Shown: piece after piece, positions 61,692 to 64,000 of the stretch
Numbering within the stretch: the first letter of the stretch is position 1
Layout of the letters: every line of letters starts with the position of its first letter
Source of the DNA: Clostridium fessum
GTDB taxonomy: Bacteria > Bacillota > Clostridia > Lachnospirales > Lachnospiraceae
NCBI RefSeq assembly: GCF_003024715.1
Contig: NZ_PYLO01000005.1
Coordinates: forward strand, 124,001-188,000
DNA: 64,000 nt
Reading direction: 5' to 3'
Made by a program: the position numbers and the translations under genes
The notes under the pieces: generated by a model
What the model was told of the DNA's origin: nothing
What the model saw: only the letters and a program-made list of their open reading frames with translations
Database searches by the model: none

Positions 61692-63024
61692 TGTCTGCGA
61701 CTCCTTCCGTACTCTCTTTGAGCATCATGATCTTCGGTGTCATCAGGATGAGCTTCAGGTCAAGAAGCAGAGAGTAATTTCGTATGTAAGTCAAATCCAG
61801 TTTCAGTTTGTCATAGGACGTTGTATTGTATTTTCCATAGACCTGCGCATATCCGGTCAGTCCGGCTTTCATCTTTAAGCGGTAGCAGAATTCCGGGATT
61901 TCTTTCTCGATCTCCGCCGCCAGCTCCGGGCGTTCCGGACGCGGTCCTACGATCGACATTTCACCTTTCCAGATATTGAAAAGCTGCGGCAGCTCGTCCA
62001 GGCGAGTTCTCCGAAGAAAATGTCCCACCGGCAGGATCCGATCATCGTGTTCCGCTGCCAGTCTCGCCCCGGTTTTTGCCTCCGCGTTCTGGATCATCGT
62101 CCGAAATTTGCAGATCTGAAATTCTTTTCCGCCCTCTGTGAGACGGGTCTGCTTGTAAAAGACCGGACCGCGGTCGGTCAGGTAGATCGACAGCGCCACC
62201 AGAAGAAAGAATGGAGATAATACCACGATTCCGATGCTCGAACAGATGAAATCCATCGCCCGCTTAATAAATCGCTGAAGATCCGATATGCCATCATTTC
62301 TCGATAATAGCAGAGGACTGTCAAAGATATCTAATTCCTGGGAAGTCCGGATCAGAATGTCCGATAATTTCGGCACCGTGTAGGTCCGGATATCCTGCTC
62401 AAAACATTTCTTTAAAAGCGCATTTCGATCCTTCGCCGGAATATCTCCGATAATCAGGGCATCATATTTTTTCGCCTCTTCGAGAATGGCTTTTATGCCG
62501 ACGCCGATATGAATCGCCGTTTCCAGATAATACTTGTCCTCTCTGGAATGAATCTTTTCCATCAGGTGAAAGGCCGGACGGTCTCCGCATACCAAAAGCA
62601 TCCTTCTTGGCGGAAACAGAATCCTGTATATCTGCTGAAACAGGAACGTCCAGATCAGTGCAATCAAAAGCTGGACAACCGTCATCCCAAGCAGTATCCG
62701 GGGATCATGAAATTTTTTATCTAACAGAGAAATCTGAATATACGTAATCAGATTTAAAAGTCCGATCGAAAGGATCTGAGAACAGAGCAGATTTCCTTTT
62801 TTCAGGTATCCGATCCGGAATCCCCCGTAAGTCAGCAGGAAAAATAGTAATAGTCCCGCATACAGGGCGATCATCAGCCAGTTTCCTCTTCTCCAGAACG
62901 GAAATTCGATCATTTTGTTGAAATATCCGTTCCAGACATATCCATAAGCGCCAACTTCTGCCCCCATCAGGAGCAGCGCACCTATCAGACGGAACAGTCG
63001 TTTGAATGGTTCATATTGTCTCAA
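61654..63024 (-). CDS. Polyprenyl-phosphate sugar phosphotransferase (initiating transferase)
   Basis: The 456-residue protein has four to five N-terminal transmembrane helices, a central Rossmann-like CoA-binding domain (about 140-230), a membrane helix near 270-290, and a C-terminal bacterial sugar-transferase domain (FKRTM-like KFRTM, RRTRLDELPQLFN, SIVGPRPERPE, GLTGYAQV). It starts glycan synthesis by linking the first sugar-phosphate to undecaprenyl phosphate. Confidence 0.94.
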   Translation of the reverse strand: MRQYEPFKRLFRLIGALLLMGAEVGAYGYVWNGYFNKMIEFPFWRRGNWLMIALYAGLLLFFLLTYGGFRIGYLKKGNLLCSQILSIGLLNLITYIQISLLDKKFHDPRILLGMTVVQLLIALIWTFLFQQIYRILFPPRRMLLVCGDRPAFHLMEKIHSREDKYYLETAIHIGVGIKAILEEAKKYDALIIGDIPAKDRNALLKKCFEQDIRTYTVPKLSDILIRTSQELDIFDSPLLLSRNDGISDLQRFIKRAMDFICSSIGIVVLSPFFLLVALSIYLTDRGPVFYKQTRLTEGGKEFQICKFRTMIQNAEAKTGARLAAEHDDRILPVGHFLRRTRLDELPQLFNIWKGEMSIVGPRPERPELAAEIEKEIPEFCYRLKMKAGLTGYAQVYGKYNTTSYDKLKLDLTYIRNYSLLLDLKLILMTPKIMMLKESTEGVADNGKASDSRHPGV

Positions 63025-63124
63025 AATAGTTCCTCTTCTTTTTGTTTTTATTCAGGCCGAACTCCCCAGAACCCAACATGTAATTCTATTCCAGGTAATC
63101 TGCCTGTTTCTTTTTATAGGAACA

Positions 63125-64000
63125 CTAAGCATCCTCTGAAAGCGTTCCTCTCAATTTTTTCTGATAGAGTATTCCACGCACGGATGCCGGAATCAGACTT
63201 GCAGTAACGCGGATCACGCAGTTTCGCAGATACTCTCTTCTATTTAAAAATCCACTTTTAAAAAACGTTTTCTGCAGATTCAGAGCGGCCCTGGCATAGG
63301 ACAGACCGCCGCGGCGTTTGATCATCCCATTATCCGTCCTCGCATACACCAGAATATCCGGAAGATTTTCTGCTTTATATCCTGCCTGCAAAAGGCGGAC
63401 CCACAATTCATAGTCCTCCGCCCCCGGAACCGGATGATAGTTTCCCACCGCCAGCACAGCTGAACGCCGCATCATGACGGCCATATGGTTCATCGGATTG
63501 CGCTTTCTGGCAAACGTTAAAATTTCTTTATATTGGCAGGGAAGTGACCGAATTCCAGTGATTCTGCCCGGCGGAAACAATTTTCCATTCATCCCACTTC
63601 CAATTTCACCTCTATCTGGCGCATTTAGGTTATCTACATTTTCCTGTTCTGGCACTTCTGCTGCGGCAAATTCTGCAATTTTTCCGCTCAGAAGTCCGAG
63701 TTTCCCCTGTTCTGCTTTCTTTCCCAGCAATTTGCCCGCTGCTTCTTCTGCATATCGTTTCAGCTGCTTTTCACAGCGATCCGGACAGGCAATATCATCA
63801 CTGTCCATGCGGGCGATCCATTCATTTCGGCACGCTTCTACACCTGCTGCCAGCGCCCGTGCGATTCCGCCGCATACAGGAAGGCGAAGCACCTGCAGAA
63901 CTCCCGGCCATTCCCGGTCAATCGTCTGGATCGTTTCATCCAACACTGGTGTCAACGGTCCATCGCATACCAGGACAAATTCATCTGGAGGAATCGTCTG
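63125..64000 (-). CDS. GT2 glycosyltransferase (5' end beyond window)
   Basis: The reading frame continues past base 64000, so the N-terminus is missing. It shows a PPDEFVLVCDG strand, then ARALAAGVEACRNEWIARMDSDDIACPDR with the GT2 metal-binding Asp pair. Residues about 75-130 are a variable, low-conservation insert. It lies upstream of the initiating transferase on the same strand. Confidence 0.9.
   Translation of the reverse strand, partial: QTIPPDEFVLVCDGPLTPVLDETIQTIDREWPGVLQVLRLPVCGGIARALAAGVEACRNEWIARMDSDDIACPDRCEKQLKRYAEEAAGKLLGKKAEQGKLGLLSGKIAEFAAAEVPEQENVDNLNAPDRGEIGSGMNGKLFPPGRITGIRSLPCQYKEILTFARKRNPMNHMAVMMRRSAVLAVGNYHPVPGAEDYELWVRLLQAGYKAENLPDILVYARTDNGMIKRRGGLSYARAALNLQKTFFKSGFLNRREYLRNCVIRVTASLIPASVRGILYQKKLRGTLSEDA

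Overview
The window reads as chromosomal DNA of a spore-forming Clostridia member, most likely a Lachnospiraceae gut bacterium. The evidence is gpr-spoIIP-lepA-hemW and tig-clpP-clpX-lon-engB in the usual clostridial order, ireB next to ruvX, Lachnospiraceae-type mgl and YesM/YesN genes, Rpn-family proteins and an IS200/IS605 element. No rRNA, tRNA or CRISPR array was recognised. Nearly all genes are on the minus strand.

1-11.8 kb holds core metabolism with a strong tRNA-modification and sulfur theme: ruvX (cut by the window edge), ireB, a rhodanese-TtcA fusion, cysK behind a cysteine-rich leader peptide, tcdA, mtaB, an HPr-like gene, thiI, a cysteine desulfurase, rsmE, prmA and a TauE/SafE-type transporter. 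11.9-24.6 kb holds hemW, lepA, spoIIP, gpr, engB, lon, clpX, clpP and tig. 24.7-27.6 kb is a set of small genes (DJ-1, PAP2, CYTH, DUF4160 and a coiled-coil membrane protein).

27.9-37.4 kb is a sugar (galactose-type) uptake and sensing locus. It has mglBAC, a second lipoprotein binding protein, a membrane-anchored binding protein, a YesM-like histidine kinase and a YesN-like AraC response regulator. Layout suggests that the binding proteins and kinase sense extracellular sugar and drive mglBAC. 37.5-42.3 kb holds hypothetical genes, an orphan TPP riboswitch with no gene behind it, an L,D-transpeptidase, a YczE-type membrane protein and a MATE exporter. 42.3-46.2 kb is a scrambled zone: an intact and a truncated Rpn nuclease gene, fragments of a membrane-protein gene, and an IS200/IS605 element with TnpA, TnpB and a candidate guide-RNA region.

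46.2-64 kb is a surface-polysaccharide cluster. It contains a polymerase/ligase-like protein, a nucleotidyltransferase, GT2 and DUF4422-GT8 glycosyltransferases, an epimerase, an acyltransferase, a Wzm/Wzt-type ABC exporter and a polyprenyl-phosphate sugar transferase. The middle (about 49-57 kb) is visibly AT-rich and carries two homopolymer frameshifts and decayed gene pieces.

The most notable new signals are: (1) a family of 133-bp intergenic elements with GTTACTGTTCAC-type inverted ends, a conserved three-hairpin fold with compensated stems, and 8-bp target duplications, including a 79-bp deletion form and a 30-bp ends-only form; (2) a 39-codon leader with eight Cys codons ahead of cysK, with mutually exclusive RNA pairings; (3) an orphan TPP riboswitch; (4) tandem TATC-loop hairpins behind a TnpB that lacks the usual zinc-finger cysteines.
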